Shown: in pieces, positions 1 through 9,985 of the stretch
Layout: the number at the start of each line of letters is the position of its first letter
Position numbering within the stretch: the stretch's first letter is position 1
Source of the DNA: Protopterus annectens
Taxonomy: Eukaryota > Chordata > Ceratodontiformes > Protopteridae
Length of the DNA: 64,000 nt
NCBI RefSeq assembly: GCF_019279795.1
Contig: NC_056745.1
Span: 511,811,006-511,875,005, forward strand
Direction: 5' to 3'
Program-made: the position numbers and the translations under genes
Notes under the pieces: model-generated
Seen by the model: only the letters and a program-made list of their open reading frames with translations
What the model was told of the DNA's origin: nothing
The model's database searches: none

Positions 1-1287
1 AGCTGGCCTAAGGCATATTTCACCATATGTGTTTGGTAGTTAATTGCCCTGAAGGTCAGGGTGGAAGAGGTGCAAGTCTTGTCCACCCTATCCATAATTT
101 TACTGTCTTTATCTGAAGGTAGAGACAAAGAAGAAAGCGGTCTAGATTGTCCATCTGGGGTCAGAGCTTTAACAGCAGGATCCGCCAGGGGGGGAGGTTA
201 CTAGGAATTTGTGGTCATCAGGCACTTTGTAAAAATGGTCTGGTGTCTCTGGAGCAGGTGGCTAAGAGTCAGAGTTCTTAGAGCAAGAAGCAAATGCGTT
301 AAGGTATGCAGAGATTACTGGAGGAATGGCTGATGGGAAGGGGATTCCACCTGCAACAACTCAAAGTATCTTTTTTGAGTTTCTGACATTTAGGATGTAT
401 CCCATTTGAAATATTCTTTCATCTTATTGATAGTTTCAGCAAAAGTTATGCCCTCTGGAAGGGAATCTCCCTCAATAGAATCCTCATCTGGAGGATAATA
501 TTCCAGGGAGAGGCTATTTGGGATGAGTAGGTGAAAAGACTATTCAGAACCAGAGGAGAGGGCCTCCTCCTCTTCCTGGAGAGTAAGCAGGTCTTGGGCT
601 GAGCACTGGAATAGACGGGGCTGAGGGTGTTGCAGGCCTAAGGGCCATGATGGCCTGCATCAGGGACTGGGTACAAGACTGCCAGTCAGGTTGTCCTTCA
701 GGACGGGGTAGATAAATGCTTAGTTTTTTGCCTTCTTTTTTAAGGAGTAGTTTTGGGAGACATTGTAGACCTTGATTTTGGGGCCTCAAAATAAGCAGGA
801 AGCTGTGATTCCTGAGATCCAGAAAGGCATCTGGTTGAACCTGGTTCCCCCACAACTTCAGGAATAAGAGACATCTGAAACATCTCCATGGATGTGCTGC
901 CAGTTAAGAAACCATTTCCTCGAGGGGAAACACAGAAGCAAACGGCTCCAGAGGACATCCCTCAACCCCTATATAGGCTGCTGGCGGGGCATCCAATGAT
1001 GGAGAGGCAGTGGAAATAGGCTGAAAAACTTTGGCCTTTTTCTTTGGTGGTTCCACCGGGTCGGCCAATTCTGGATCCATCCTAAGGGCTAGCTGCTTAA
1101 GCCTTTGATTTTCTAAGTACAGGTTAAGGACAGCCAGACAGCTTCTAAGAGGTTAAGGGACGAAGGATTGGCAGACAGTGCAGGAGGTATGGTCGTGTTC
1201 CCAGCCTAGACAAAAGAAGCAACAGTCATGGGTGTCCTTATGCAAAACTTAATGCCCACATCAGCATTTACCTCTTTTAGCAGACAT
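1..1287 (-). pseudogene. DIRS Gag remnant (A1), broken
   Basis: Structural Gag of a group F DIRS element, which would coat the RNA intermediate. The start is placed at the ATG at 1285-1287, reading MSAKRGKC, aligned with the start in copy B at 15506. Homology to B and A2 runs through the frame but is broken by several frameshifts and stops, so only short open pieces remain (for example 544-855). Near the left edge the minus strand encodes a run ending like NYQTHMVKYAL, the same conserved Gag block seen in A2 (2647-2931) and B (8262-8639). The 3' end of gag lies outside the window. Confidence 0.75.
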
Positions 1288-1309
1288 CTGCTCATGTAAA
1301 GCCAGCAAA

Positions 1310-1593
1310 CCAAGCTCAAGCAATTAAGAAATCCTGAACGGGGTACTTAGCTTTAGACGTTTTGATAGAGAGGAGTAATGCAATCAATGCGATGTTCAAC
1401 TGCGGCAGAAAAGTTCTGAGGTCTGTGCGGGCAGACGTCATATTTAAGGTCCCTGGTTTATGGCCCTATATGTGACATCTCATGCACCAACAGCAACCAG
1501 GCTAAAAGCTTTTGTATAAGAGCTGGCACTCCGGTCGCCTGAGGCGGAGGATCCCACAGTAAGAATACTGCAACACAAGAATAGGAGGATATC
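1310..1593 (-). repeat. Right inverted terminal repeat of DIRS A1
   Basis: About 280 bp matching the right ends of A2 (4010-4287) and B (15530-15816), including the segments GGGGTACTTAGCTTTAGACG and GCTTTTGTATAAGAGC and the terminal part AATACTGCAACACAAG. The reverse complement of the outer part appears at B's left end (4435-4600), which identifies it as an inverted terminal repeat. Confidence 0.82.
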
Positions 1594-2150
1594 AACAGAT
1601 GTTTGAGGATGTCTTCCCCTTCTACAGGGATGGGAATGTCATCCAAGTAGTAGTAGACTTGAATGCCCTCGATTCTGCAGTAGGCTATGACAGGAGTTAG
1701 GCACTTGAATACCCTTGGTGCAGTGGATAAACCAAAGGGCAAGGTAGTAAAAGTGTGAACAGGGTCCAGCAAAACAGAGGTACTTCTGTGATTTGGATGT
1801 ATGGGAATATGGAGGTAAGCCTCCAAGTCCAAAGTGGCCATGAAGGCCTTGGGTGGCAACAGTGGAAGCAGGTTTTGGAGGGATAGCATTCTGAAGGTGG
1901 AGACTTTCAGGAAGAGATTTAAGAAGGATAAATCCAGGATTGGCCTCCAAGGGCCATCCTTTTTTGGCACCAGGAATAACCTGCAGTAGAAACCTTTTCT
2001 TTCTTTACCTGCTGAAACCGGGTTCTACGGTTCCCTGTGTAAGAAGATCCTGGATAAAGTGAGAGGAGGTAAAGCTGTTTTCTGGGTGGGAAGGGGGAGC
2101 CCTGTGGTCTGGGTTTTTCCTCCCAAGAAAGAAAATATCTTGTTTCCACT
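1594..2150 (-). pseudogene. DIRS reverse transcriptase, N-terminal half (A2), split by A1
   Basis: RT of a DIRS element, which copies element RNA to DNA. The frame ending at 1458-1970 reads VPKKDG-like finger motif (MPKKDGPWRPILDLSFLN), then ATLDLEAYLHIPI, the LPFGLSTAPRVF motif and YYLDD, the catalytic aspartates. In other copies the conserved block is ATLDVKEAYLHIPI; here one or two codons are missing (LEAYLH), and FTKCL has become FKCL. After the YLDD region the frame runs into the terminal repeat of A1, which supplies a foreign tail. Broken and non-functional. Confidence 0.8.
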
Positions 2151-3990
2151 ATTGCCAGAACCCAACGGTCTGAGGTTACCTTCTTTCCAGAAGGTCAGAC
2201 AGTGAGAGAGGCGGGATAAGAAGTGGAGGTGGTCTAGGCAGTCACGCATTATTTCTGCCCTGAAAGGGCTGTGTGTGTGGGTGGGCTGAGAAGGGACCGT
2301 CCTGGAAGAGGACTGCCTCCTTGTCCCTTTCTTATGTTTGGAAGTTGGAGTGGCAAGTGGGGGCTCTTCTGACATAGGTAGTTTTTGCAGGGTAATTCCT
2401 GTAATATTTTGGCATTGGGGAGACAAGCAGGCGTTTGATATCCTGAAGTTCCTTGCTTTCTCCTGTAGGTTCTTAAACAGTTCTGCAGGCTGAAGGTTAT
2501 GGTCTAGTGGAGCATCCAGAATTTTGGATTTAAAGTCTTCAGGCAGTGGCTGGAGCCCAAGCCATGAGTATCTGCGAAGCACAGCTGCAGATGCAGCAGT
2601 TCTAGCAGAGGCCTCTGCTGCATCATAATTGCATCTAATTGAGTGACTACCAACTTGAGATGCCAGGGACAGTTGATATTTTGGTCTTATTAGGAGAATC
2701 GGGCAAGTAGGACAGCAGGGTTGTAGCTTGGGATATCAAATCCAGGGCATATTTTACCATATGGGTTTGGTAATTAATATCCTTAAAAGCTGGGGTGGAA
2801 GAAGTGTACATCATCTTGTCCAGCCTTGCCCATTTAACCTTGTTATCCTTGTCCCAGGGCAAGAGTGACAAGAAAGGAATAAGTCTAGACTGTTTGTCTG
2901 GGGCTAAAGCCATCACTGCTGGGTCTGACAAGGGGGCTTTCAGTAGAAATTTGTTTCGTCAGGGACCTCGCAGAAGTGATAAGGTCTCTTGGGGGCAGGT
3001 GGTTGAGAGTCAGGGGTTTAGAGATCGAAGTATGCTGGACTCACTGGTGGAAAGAATGACAGAAAGGGTGAGTCAGCCTGCAGCAGCTCAAAATAACTTT
3101 TGAGTTTGTCATCTGGGTAGTATCCCATTTAAAATACTCCCTCATTTTTGTTATAATCTCTCCAAATGTAATGTTATCTGCAGGGAAGTCTCCCTCTATG
3201 GAATCCTTATCAGGGGAGTAGTATTCCAAGGGGGAGGCTATTTGGGATGAGTATGCAACACCCTCAGAGAAAGAGGATAAGGCTTCTTCCTAAGTAAGGA
3301 AGGAACGATAGAAGAAGCTGAAGCAGGTCTTGCACTAAGTGCAGGTATAGTAGAAACAGAGGAGGCTGAGGACCATGAAGACCTACATCAAGGACTGAGT
3401 GAAGGACTGCCAGTCTTGTTGTGCCTCTGAAGCAGACAAATGTTTTGTCTCTTTTTTTAAGGGAGTTGCTTTAGAAGCTGCAGGCCTAGCTTCAGGGGTC
3501 TGCCCAAAGCTGGAAGGATCAGAGTCCTGGGTCAAAGACGGCTGTCTGGTGGAGCCTGGCTCTCCCTCGACTTTGGTAGTAACAGACATCCGAAAATCCT
3601 CCTCAGACATGCCATCCGGTACTTCGGAAGCAGCTTCCTCGAAGGTAGACACCAAAGTAAACGGCTCTAGCTGACATCCTTTAACCCCTATATCGGTGGT
3701 TGGCAGGCCGTCAGACGACAGAGGTAGTCGGCCTTGGCCTTTTTTCTAGGCGGTTCCAATTGGGCGGCCGACTCCAGATCCATTCTTAATGCTAGCTTTT
3801 TTAATCTCTGATTCTCCAAATACAGAATTGTCAGACGACTTCTGAGCGTTTTGGGGACAAAAGACTGGCAGACGATGTGGGCGGTATGATCATGTTCCCG
3901 ACCTAAACAGAATATGCAATGGTCATGAGATTCTTTATACAGGGATCTGATGTCCACATTTGCATTTACCTTTCTTAGGGGATATAGACT
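2025..3990 (-). pseudogene. DIRS Gag (A2), broken
   Basis: Gag of a group F element in several open pieces: 3688-4014 (N-terminal cysteine/histidine region with CIFCLGREHDH and CQSF), 3383-3655, 3041-3229 (acidic stretch then FGEIITKMREYFKWDT), 2647-2931 (DKQSRLIPFLSLLP and INYQTHMVKYALDLIS) and 2025-2582 (YSWLGLQPLPEDFKSKILDAP and a basic tail). The equivalent blocks occur in the same order in B and, more distantly, in E. The start codon seen in A1 and B (GACAT on the plus strand) reads GATAT here near 3981-3985, so it appears lost. Confidence 0.78.
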
Positions 3991-4009
3991 AAGAACAGAC
4001 CAAACCAAG

Positions 4010-4287
4010 CTCAAGCAAAATTATTAAAGAATTCCCCAACGGGGTACTTAGCTTTAGACGTTTTCAAGGAGAGGAGCGAAGCGCTCGATCCTACATTTGA
4101 CTGCGGCAGAAAAGTTCTGAGGTTTGTGTGTGCAGACATCACATTTAAGGCCTCTGGTTTATGGCCCTGTGTGTGACATTCCACGCACAAGCAGCAACCA
4201 GGCTTAAGCTTTTGTACAACTGACATTCGGGTCGCCTGAGTAGGAGGATCCCACAGTAAGAATACTGCATCATGAGAATAGGACATC
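4010..4287 (-). repeat. Right inverted terminal repeat of DIRS A2
   Basis: Aligns with 1310-1593 and 15530-15816. It ends AATACTGCATCATGAGAATA then GGACATC, matching the reverse complement of the ICR of B at 4745-4850. Confidence 0.83.
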
Positions 4288-4387
4288 CATATTTATCCGC
4301 TTTATACAGACTGATAATTCTGAAATATCTATCACCTCTACAGGACCTCTGAATATTTTTCTTGTTATAGGCTAAGTTTGGCAAAGA

Positions 4388-4615
4388 ATAGTTGTAGAAA
4401 ATCTTACCAAAACCATAGATGTCCTTTTCCATGTTACAGTGTTCTTAGTGTGGGATTTTTTGCCTCAGGTGACCCGAACGTCAGCTCCTATACAAAAGCT
4501 TAAGCCTGGCTGCTGTAGATGTGTGTGACATCACACGTAGGGCCATAAACCAGGAACCTTAAATGTGACGCCTGCACGCACAGACCTCAGAACTTTAATG
4601 CCCAGTTGGACAGTC
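4388..4615 (-). repeat. Left inverted terminal repeat of DIRS B
   Basis: Reverse complement of the right end at about 15620-15816: shared segments include CTCCTATACAAAAGCTTAAG and GGCCATAAACCAGG. The outer 40 bp reappear inverted in the ICR. Group F left terminus carries a degenerate form of the motif GTTGTGTA...ACCATAA. Confidence 0.82.
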
Positions 4616-4689
4616 CCATATGAACAAGAGATGTCAGCCAGAGGTGTAAAGTGTCATATGCTGGCTAGTCTGCCCATGATGTAAGGTAG

Positions 4690-5880
4690 AGCTTCAGAGT
4701 GCCCTAAAGATATGGCAGTAGTTAAGGGGGATAGGTGGGTGGGAAGAAATACTGCAACATGGAAGAGGACATCTATGGTTATGGTAATATTTTACACAAC
4801 TATTGTATGTCCTATTCCTATGTTGCAGTATTCTTAGTATGAGAGAGTACCATAGCTTAATTAGAGGAAAAGGTGGAGGTAGATGTAGCCGATTGCCAAA
4901 ACGCTGTACGATTGCTCTAGGAAACCCTGCCCAGGCTCTGCAGCCGTGGTCTAACTTGTAGTGTTTGGTGAAGGTGTGAATAGTGGACCAGGTGGCTTCT
5001 TCTAGGATGGAGGCTGTGTCCAGACCTTTGAGGAAGGCTTTGGAGGTTGTCATGCCCCTGGTACAGTGAGCTCTTATCCCCTGGGGTAAGTGTTTGCCAT
5101 GGTGGGAGTAGCAGAAGCAAATAATTGTCCTGACCCAACAGGAAATGGCTTGGTTGGAGACTGCCTTATCCAGGGCTCAATGGTGGAAGGATACAAACAG
5201 TTGGTTAGATTTTCTGATGGACTTCAGTTTTGTCTAGGTAGAATCTTAGTGTTCTGTGTATATCCAGGAAATGGAGTACCCTCTCACTATCATTGGCTGG
5301 AGAGGGGAAGAAGGTGGGCAGGTGAATGGATTGATTTAAGGACAGTTTGTTGACCACTTTAGGCATGAAGGAAGGATTAGTGCATGGGGTCACCCTATCC
5401 TTGTGGAAGGTAGTGTAGAGAGAGCAGGCCATAAGAGCTTGTAATTCTGACACTCTTCTAGCTGAGGTAAGGGCCAACAGCAGTACAGTCTTCCATGTAC
5501 ACATTTGGAGAGCATCAACACTAGCTGGTTCAAAAGGGGCAAATGTTAATTTTTCCAAAATTAAATTTGGGTCCCAGGGGGGTGAAATGGGTTTTCTTGG
5601 TGGTCTAATATGCAAGACACCTTTCAGGAATAGTTTGACATCTAGCCTGGATAGTAAAGGTGGATCTAGTGGTAGACAGACTGAATTTGCTGACAGTTGG
5701 AATTTCACTGAAGAGTACGAAAGACCAGCCTTAATTAGTTCACACACAGGTAAGGACTTGGGGGGGGGGGGGGGGGATTCTGCCTGGTAGGTTCCCGCCC
5801 TTATGGAGACAACATTTGGAGAATCTTTCCCATTTCTATAAGTAGGATTTCCTAGTAGTAGGCTTCCTGGCTTCCCTCAG
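4690..5880 (-). pseudogene. DIRS tyrosine recombinase (B), frameshifted
   Basis: Integration enzyme of DIRS elements, a lambda-integrase-fold recombinase using Arg-His-Arg-Tyr. The piece at 5205-5747 holds the core start (PPWDPNLILEKLTFAPFEPA) and box I (LTSARRVSELQALM, Arg). A second frame holds box II around 5065-5085 (AHCTRG, His and Arg) and 4694-5053 holds the tyrosine region (WSTIHTFTKHYKLDHG). The N-terminal part near 5830-5880 reads EARKPTTRKSYL, the usual DIRS YR start block. A run of 19 G near 5759-5777 falls in this gene and probably contributes to the frame break. Confidence 0.85.
4745..4850 (-). repeat. Internal complementary region of DIRS B
   Basis: This segment contains, side by side, the reverse complements of both ends of B: the left end (GAGGACATCTATGGTTATGG, then AATATTTTACACAAC) and the right end (GTCCTATTCCTATGTTGCAG). 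This composite is what DIRS replication models require to template the junction of the circular DNA. It lies inside the 3' end of the YR region as in copies C, D, E, H, I and K. Confidence 0.85.
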
Positions 5881-6960
5881 GACTAAAAGCATGTCCTCAT
5901 AGTGTTGGTGTCTGAAAGGGATTAAAAGTTTATCACCCAGAGTGTTAGGCCTAACATCTGTAGGTGAGGGTGAATTAGAGCTCCCTTTTGTTGTGAGTAG
6001 GTCCACTTGTGGGGTAATTTGTGGTGATTGCCCTTGGCTAATGAGAGAAGTAGGGGGAACCAGTGATGACCTGGCCAGCAGGGAGTCACTAGCAAGATTT
6101 TTAGTTTGTCCTTCCTGATTTTCAGGACGACATTTTGAATGAGAGGGAAGGGTGGAAAAGCATATAGAAACCCTCCCTTCCATGGAATGAAGGCATCTAC
6201 CCTCCAGGCAAGTGGAGAGTGATCCTTGGTGCAGACTTTTTTCAATTGTCTGTTCTGGGGGTGGAGGCAAAAAGCTCTACCTAAGGTATGCCACACCAGT
6301 GGACAATGTCTAGAAAGGTATCCCTGTTCAACATCCACTTGTGCTGTAGGGAGGATGTTCTGCTGAGAATATCTGCTTGTTTGTTGCCCTGAGAGGGGAT
6401 GTATGTTGCCTGCAGGGTTAAGCTGTGCCTGGAGGCAAGGTCCTAAATTTGTAATACTATCTGGCATAGGAGGTAGGCCTTGGCTCATCCCTGCTTGTTG
6501 AGATACCACATGACTGTGGTGTTGTCTGTGAATTTCTGAAGGATGAAGGATAGGAAGGAAGGCTTTCAGGGCTAGAACAACTGCAGTCATTTCCCTGACA
6601 TTGATGTGTTTCTTTCGGAGAGTAGGATTCCAGGCCTCCAGTACCATGAAACCTTTCATGGTAGCCCTCCAGTCTAGGTCTGATGCATCTGTATGCATAA
6701 GCTGGATTGGGGAAGGTGGTTGTACTGGAAGGCCCAGGTTCAGAATTGAGGCAGGGCAAAAGGGTAATTTGTTGCTCTAAGGGATGTTGGTGTCGAGACC
6801 ACACATTTTTCAGGTACCACTGGAGCTTTCGCATGTGCATTCTGGCTAAGGGCAGCATCGGGATGGTGGCTGCCATGAGTCCCAGGATCTGCAGGAATTC
6901 TCTTGCAGATATCTGATGAACCTGTAATAGGTTTTGGAAGCGAGTGGAGAGAGAACTTTG
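5880..6960 (-). pseudogene. DIRS RNase H and methyltransferase-like region (B), broken
   Basis: RNase H removes the RNA strand during reverse transcription; the following region is the MT-like domain typical of DIRS. The frame 5922-6698 starts MHTDASDLDWRA (first catalytic Asp of RNase H) followed by HINVREMTAVVLALKAF (Glu). The region downstream is rich in conserved DIRS words: KQTSRYSQ frame pieces, then YAFPPFPLIQNVVLKIRKD and CWPGHHWFP, matching the YAFPP and LIAPxWPRxxWxP block of the better copies. At least two frameshifts separate these pieces. Confidence 0.78.
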
Positions 6961-7810
6961 TCCTGAGGGAGAAAAGCCTGCATCTGGTCTGTTCTGATCC
7001 TGCAGCCCAGACTGATTTTGCCCTACTCTGGGATTATGGATGATTTTAGGAGGTTGAGGGTGAATCCTAAGCTTTGAAGTAGGGAAGTGGTGAACCCGGA
7101 TGATTTTGAAGGGTGTCCTGTTTTTGCTACAATGAGTATGTCGTCTAGGTAATGACAGATATGTACACCTTTGGTTCTGCAGAAAGCTATGGCTGGGGAT
7201 AGGCATTTTGTAAATACCCTAGGTGCAGTAGACAAACCAAAGGGGCAAGGCTGTAAATTGAAAATGGGAACAGGGCCCAGTGAAACACAAGAATTTTCTG
7301 CTGGAGGGTTTTATGGGAATATGGAGATAAGCTTCCTTTACATCTAGAGTGGCCATAAAGGCCTGGGCTGGCAATAATGGAAGAAATGTTTGAAGGGATA
7401 AGATTCTGAATGCTGGAAATTTCAGGAAAAGGTTTAGAAAGGATAAATCTAGTACTGGTCTCAAAGGGCCATCTTTTTTGGGGACCAGAAAAAAAGTTGA
7501 GTAGATGCCTTTTCCTTCCTGTCCTTGGGGGACAGGTTCTATGATTCTTAATTTCAGAAGGTCTTGCAGTATGTGAGGGATGAGGTGGAGTTGATTTGAG
7601 GGGGGGGGGGAATGCCCCTTGGAAGGGGGTTTTACTTCCAGGAAAGGAAATATCCATTTTGCATGAATGCCAGTACGCGGTGGTCTGATGTGATGCATTT
7701 CCAAACGGGGAGGCAGTGGGAGAGGCAGGCTGACAAGGGGAGGTGGGCAAGGCAGTCACATTGTTGGTTCCACTTCTATCTTGAAAAGGCCATCTTTGAT
7801 TGGGTTGCAA
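6960..7810 (-). pseudogene. DIRS reverse transcriptase (B), frameshifted
   Basis: Reads VPKKDGPLRPVLDLSFLNLFL, then ATLDVKEAYLHIPI (first catalytic Asp) at 7219-7704, then in another frame STAPRVFTKCLSPAIAF and CHYLDDILIVAKTG (7023-7235), the catalytic aspartate pair. A frameshift near 7235 separates LPLWFVYCT from STAPRVF. The N-terminal part carries the IEPVPQGQEGKG block, as in E (IEPVPLLEMGKG). Closest relative in this window is A2. Confidence 0.82.
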
Positions 7811-8530
7811 GGCAAGTAGTCTTGAGGAGATTTGTCTCCTGGTTCCTCTCTTATGCCTGGAAGAAGGGGAGCAGAAGAAGGTGGCCTCCTGACAAAGGTG
7901 GTCTTAGCAGGATAACTCCTGTAATACTCAGGGATGGGGACATATGTGCTTGATGTCCTGAAGAGCTCTACTTTTTTCCTGCAGGTTTTTGAAAAGGTCT
8001 GCAGACTGTTTGCCAAACAGGAAGTTGTGGTCTAATGGGGGATCTAAGATTTTTAGATTTGAAATCCTCTGGTAGTGGTTGGAGGCATAGTCAAGAATAT
8101 CTGCGGAGTATAGACACAGAAACAAAAGACATTGCAGAGGCCTATGCTACATCGTAACTGCATCTAATAGAATGTCTGGCTACCTAGTAAGCCAAGGACA
8201 CTTTAGATGCCATCTCAGTTTTGGTGGGGCAGTCAGGGTTGGATGCTGAGAGAGTAGAGGCTCATGAAACTAGGTCCAAGGCATATGTTATCATGTGGGT
8301 TTGGTAGTTGATAGCTCTAAAGGCCAGGGTAGAGAAGGTATAAACCTTTCCTATTCTGTCCATGTTTTTGCTATCCTTATCAGTAGGCAGAACAGATGCT
8401 GAAGGAATCAATCTAGACTGCTTATCAGGGGATAGAGCAAGGTCTGCCAGGGGTGGTTTTACTAGGAATTTCTGTTCATCTGAAACTTTGAAGAACCTGT
8501 CCGGTCTCTTACGGGCCAGTAGTTGAGAAT
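7760..8530 (-). pseudogene. DIRS Gag, C-terminal part (B), cut by insertion of C
   Basis: Conserved Gag blocks RKRPDRFFKVSDEQKFLVKPP, DKQSRLIPSASVLPTDKDSK and INYQTHMITYALDLVS (8262-8530), followed by the basic C-terminal part (7756-8125). The tail of the open frame upstream of position 8530 belongs to the inserted C. The rest of the same Gag resumes at 14519, on the far side of C. Confidence 0.82.
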
Positions 8531-8720
8531 AAGACGTTATGTACTCACCATAACGTTCCATCTGAGTAGGTATCTTCATTTGTCTGCAACCTTTGGGATA
8601 TGGATCCGATCTCGGATCCGAGCCGGCAACTTCTACCACAGCATAGATCTGAGCTCCTAGCCCCTACCTTTACCCATAATCCCCTACCAACCCTGACTGA
8701 CCTCAGATCAAGTTTGCCCT
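8531..8720 (-). repeat. Left inverted terminal repeat of DIRS C
   Basis: Reverse complement of 14370-14518, for example GGATCCGAGCCGGCAACTTC and ATAGATCTGAGCTCCTAG. Starts with the palindromic motif GTTATGTACTCACCATAAC (8536-8554). Confidence 0.9.
8536..8554. promoter_or_regulatory. Palindromic terminal motif, probable recombinase site (C, left end)
   Basis: GTTATG and CATAAC arms around a 7-nt spacer (TACTCAC). The same 19 bp is at the left end of D (32406-32424) and inverted in the ICRs of C (8849-8866, one arm base short) and D (32738-32756). Paired inverted arms around a short spacer are what YR enzymes bind; that role is inferred. Confidence 0.55.
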
Positions 8721-8819
8721 CTATAACAACTTGCTAGTGTGTCCCGGAAGGGACGCATGTAAGACAACTCCTACTTAGAACCATATTGGTCAGGGGGAAG
8801 GCGGGTGGGATGGTTGCAG

Positions 8820-8915
8820 ACAAATGAAGATACATGCTCAGATGGAACGTTATGGTGAGTACATAAGTTCTTAATCTGAAGTAGGCACTTCATTTGTCAG
8901 CAACCTTTGGGACAG
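8820..8915 (-). repeat. Internal complementary region of DIRS C
   Basis: Holds CTCAGATGGAACGTTATGG plus GTGAGTACATAA, the reverse complement of the left end, directly followed by AATCTGAAGTAGGCACTTCA and TTTGTCAGCAACC, the reverse complement of the right end at 14480-14518. Confidence 0.88.
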
Positions 8916-8924
8916 AGTCCCCAG

Positions 8925-9985
8925 CTACCTGAATCTTGGGTGGCCTTCATGGAAGGATATTCCAGAGCACTGCAGAGCCAAAGGACGCCCTACCTCTGGA
9001 GACAACATCCAGTTTGTAATGGCTGATAAAGGTATGGGATGAAGCCCAAGTGGCTGTGGAACAAATATCATCCAAGGGAACCCTAGATCTAAAACCAGCC
9101 GATGTAGCAACGGCCCTAGTAGAATGAGCGCAGACTCCCTGAGGTGCAGGCCGTCCCGAACTCTGATATGCTAAGAGAATACAGCTAGCTATCCATCGTG
9201 ACAGGGTAACTTTAAAAAAGACTTGCCTAGGTTGGTTTTGGCAAAGGAGACAAACAACTGGTCGGATGGTCTATGACCAGCCGTTCGATGAATATAAAAG
9301 CGCAGTTGTCTGTGCACGTCCAAAGAATGCAGCTTATATTCTCCTTTGTTCTGATAGTTGGGGGAAGAACACGGGAAGATTAATAGACTGATTAATGTTT
9401 GCTTCGGAAGATACCTTAGGCAGAAAAGACGGATTGATCCTGAGGTAAACTCTATCCTGATGGAAGGTCAAATACGGTGGTTTGACACAGAGAGCCTGAA
9501 GTTCAGACACTCTTTTGGCCGAAGTAATAGCCACCAGAAAAGCCGTTTTCCAAGAGAGGTATTTGAGATCAACCGTGGCCGCCGGCTCGAAAGGGGGGCT
9601 AGTCAAGGCCTGTAAAACTAAAGCTAAATCCCATGGGGGTACTACCTCCCTGACAGGAGGTCTGAGGAGGAAGGTACCCTTAAGGAAAGGGTTACAGAGC
9701 TTGGAGGTAATGAGGGCCAGACTCATGCCCTACATGATAGTGCAAAATCGCTGCTAGTTGCACCTTGACTGTAGAACAGCTAGCCCCCTGATGAAAAAGG
9801 GTAGATAGAAAATCCAAAACCGATGTTAAAGGCGCTGTAAAAGGATTTAAATGACGGTGCTCAGCCCAGATGGAAAAGCGTTTCCACTTACTCCGATAGA
9901 CCTTTCTGGTGGATGGCTTGTGTGCTGCTATTAGAATGCCTTTGACTGGTGAGGAGATTCCGGGAGTCCTCATCAAGAGTGGAAC
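8925..9985 (-). pseudogene. DIRS tyrosine recombinase (C), frameshifted
   Basis: The YR N-terminal block HKPSTRKVYRSKWKRFSIW (9880-9930 region) is in the frame that runs 9692-10918. The core lies in 9334-9726 with box I ITSAKRVSELQALCV (Arg). Box II and the tyrosine lie in 8925-9335, where the minus strand near 9110-9130 encodes AHSTRA and the segment 8925-9110 (AITNWMLSPEVG in a shifted frame) covers the SHYKLDV tyrosine motif. Frameshifts near 9330 and 9726 break the protein. Catalytic boxes themselves are still recognisable. Confidence 0.83.

Larger units (their letters stand above)
1..1593 (-). mobile_element. DIRS element copy A1 (group F), right part only
   Basis: This is the 5' part of a minus-strand DIRS retrotransposon: Gag coding remnants and the high-coordinate inverted terminal repeat. 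The terminus ends near 1593 in a sequence like the ends of copies A2 (4287) and B (15816), with a shared core around AGGACATC. Immediately right of it the sequence switches to the RT of another copy just after a YLDD-type motif, so A1 sits inside A2. The RT, RNase H and YR of A1 would lie left of the window. Boundary precise to a few bases. Confidence 0.85.
1594..4287 (-). mobile_element. DIRS element copy A2 (group F), interrupted by A1
   Basis: Minus-strand DIRS copy holding the first part of RT, all of gag and the right terminal repeat. Its RT stops at the A1 junction, three or four codons' worth of sequence past YLDD-IPIPVEGEDILKHL; the rest of RT, RNase H and YR should resume beyond A1, left of the window. 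The right end is at about 4287 (GAATAGGACATCC). The alternative, an internally deleted element in tandem with A1, is less likely because the junction falls exactly at an A1 terminus. Confidence 0.8.

Noticed and set aside
1458..1600. Novel C-terminal domain on the RT of A2 (and similarly at 8525, 29333 and 61742)
   Set aside because: These tails are open frames running into the terminal repeat of an inserted element, not real protein.
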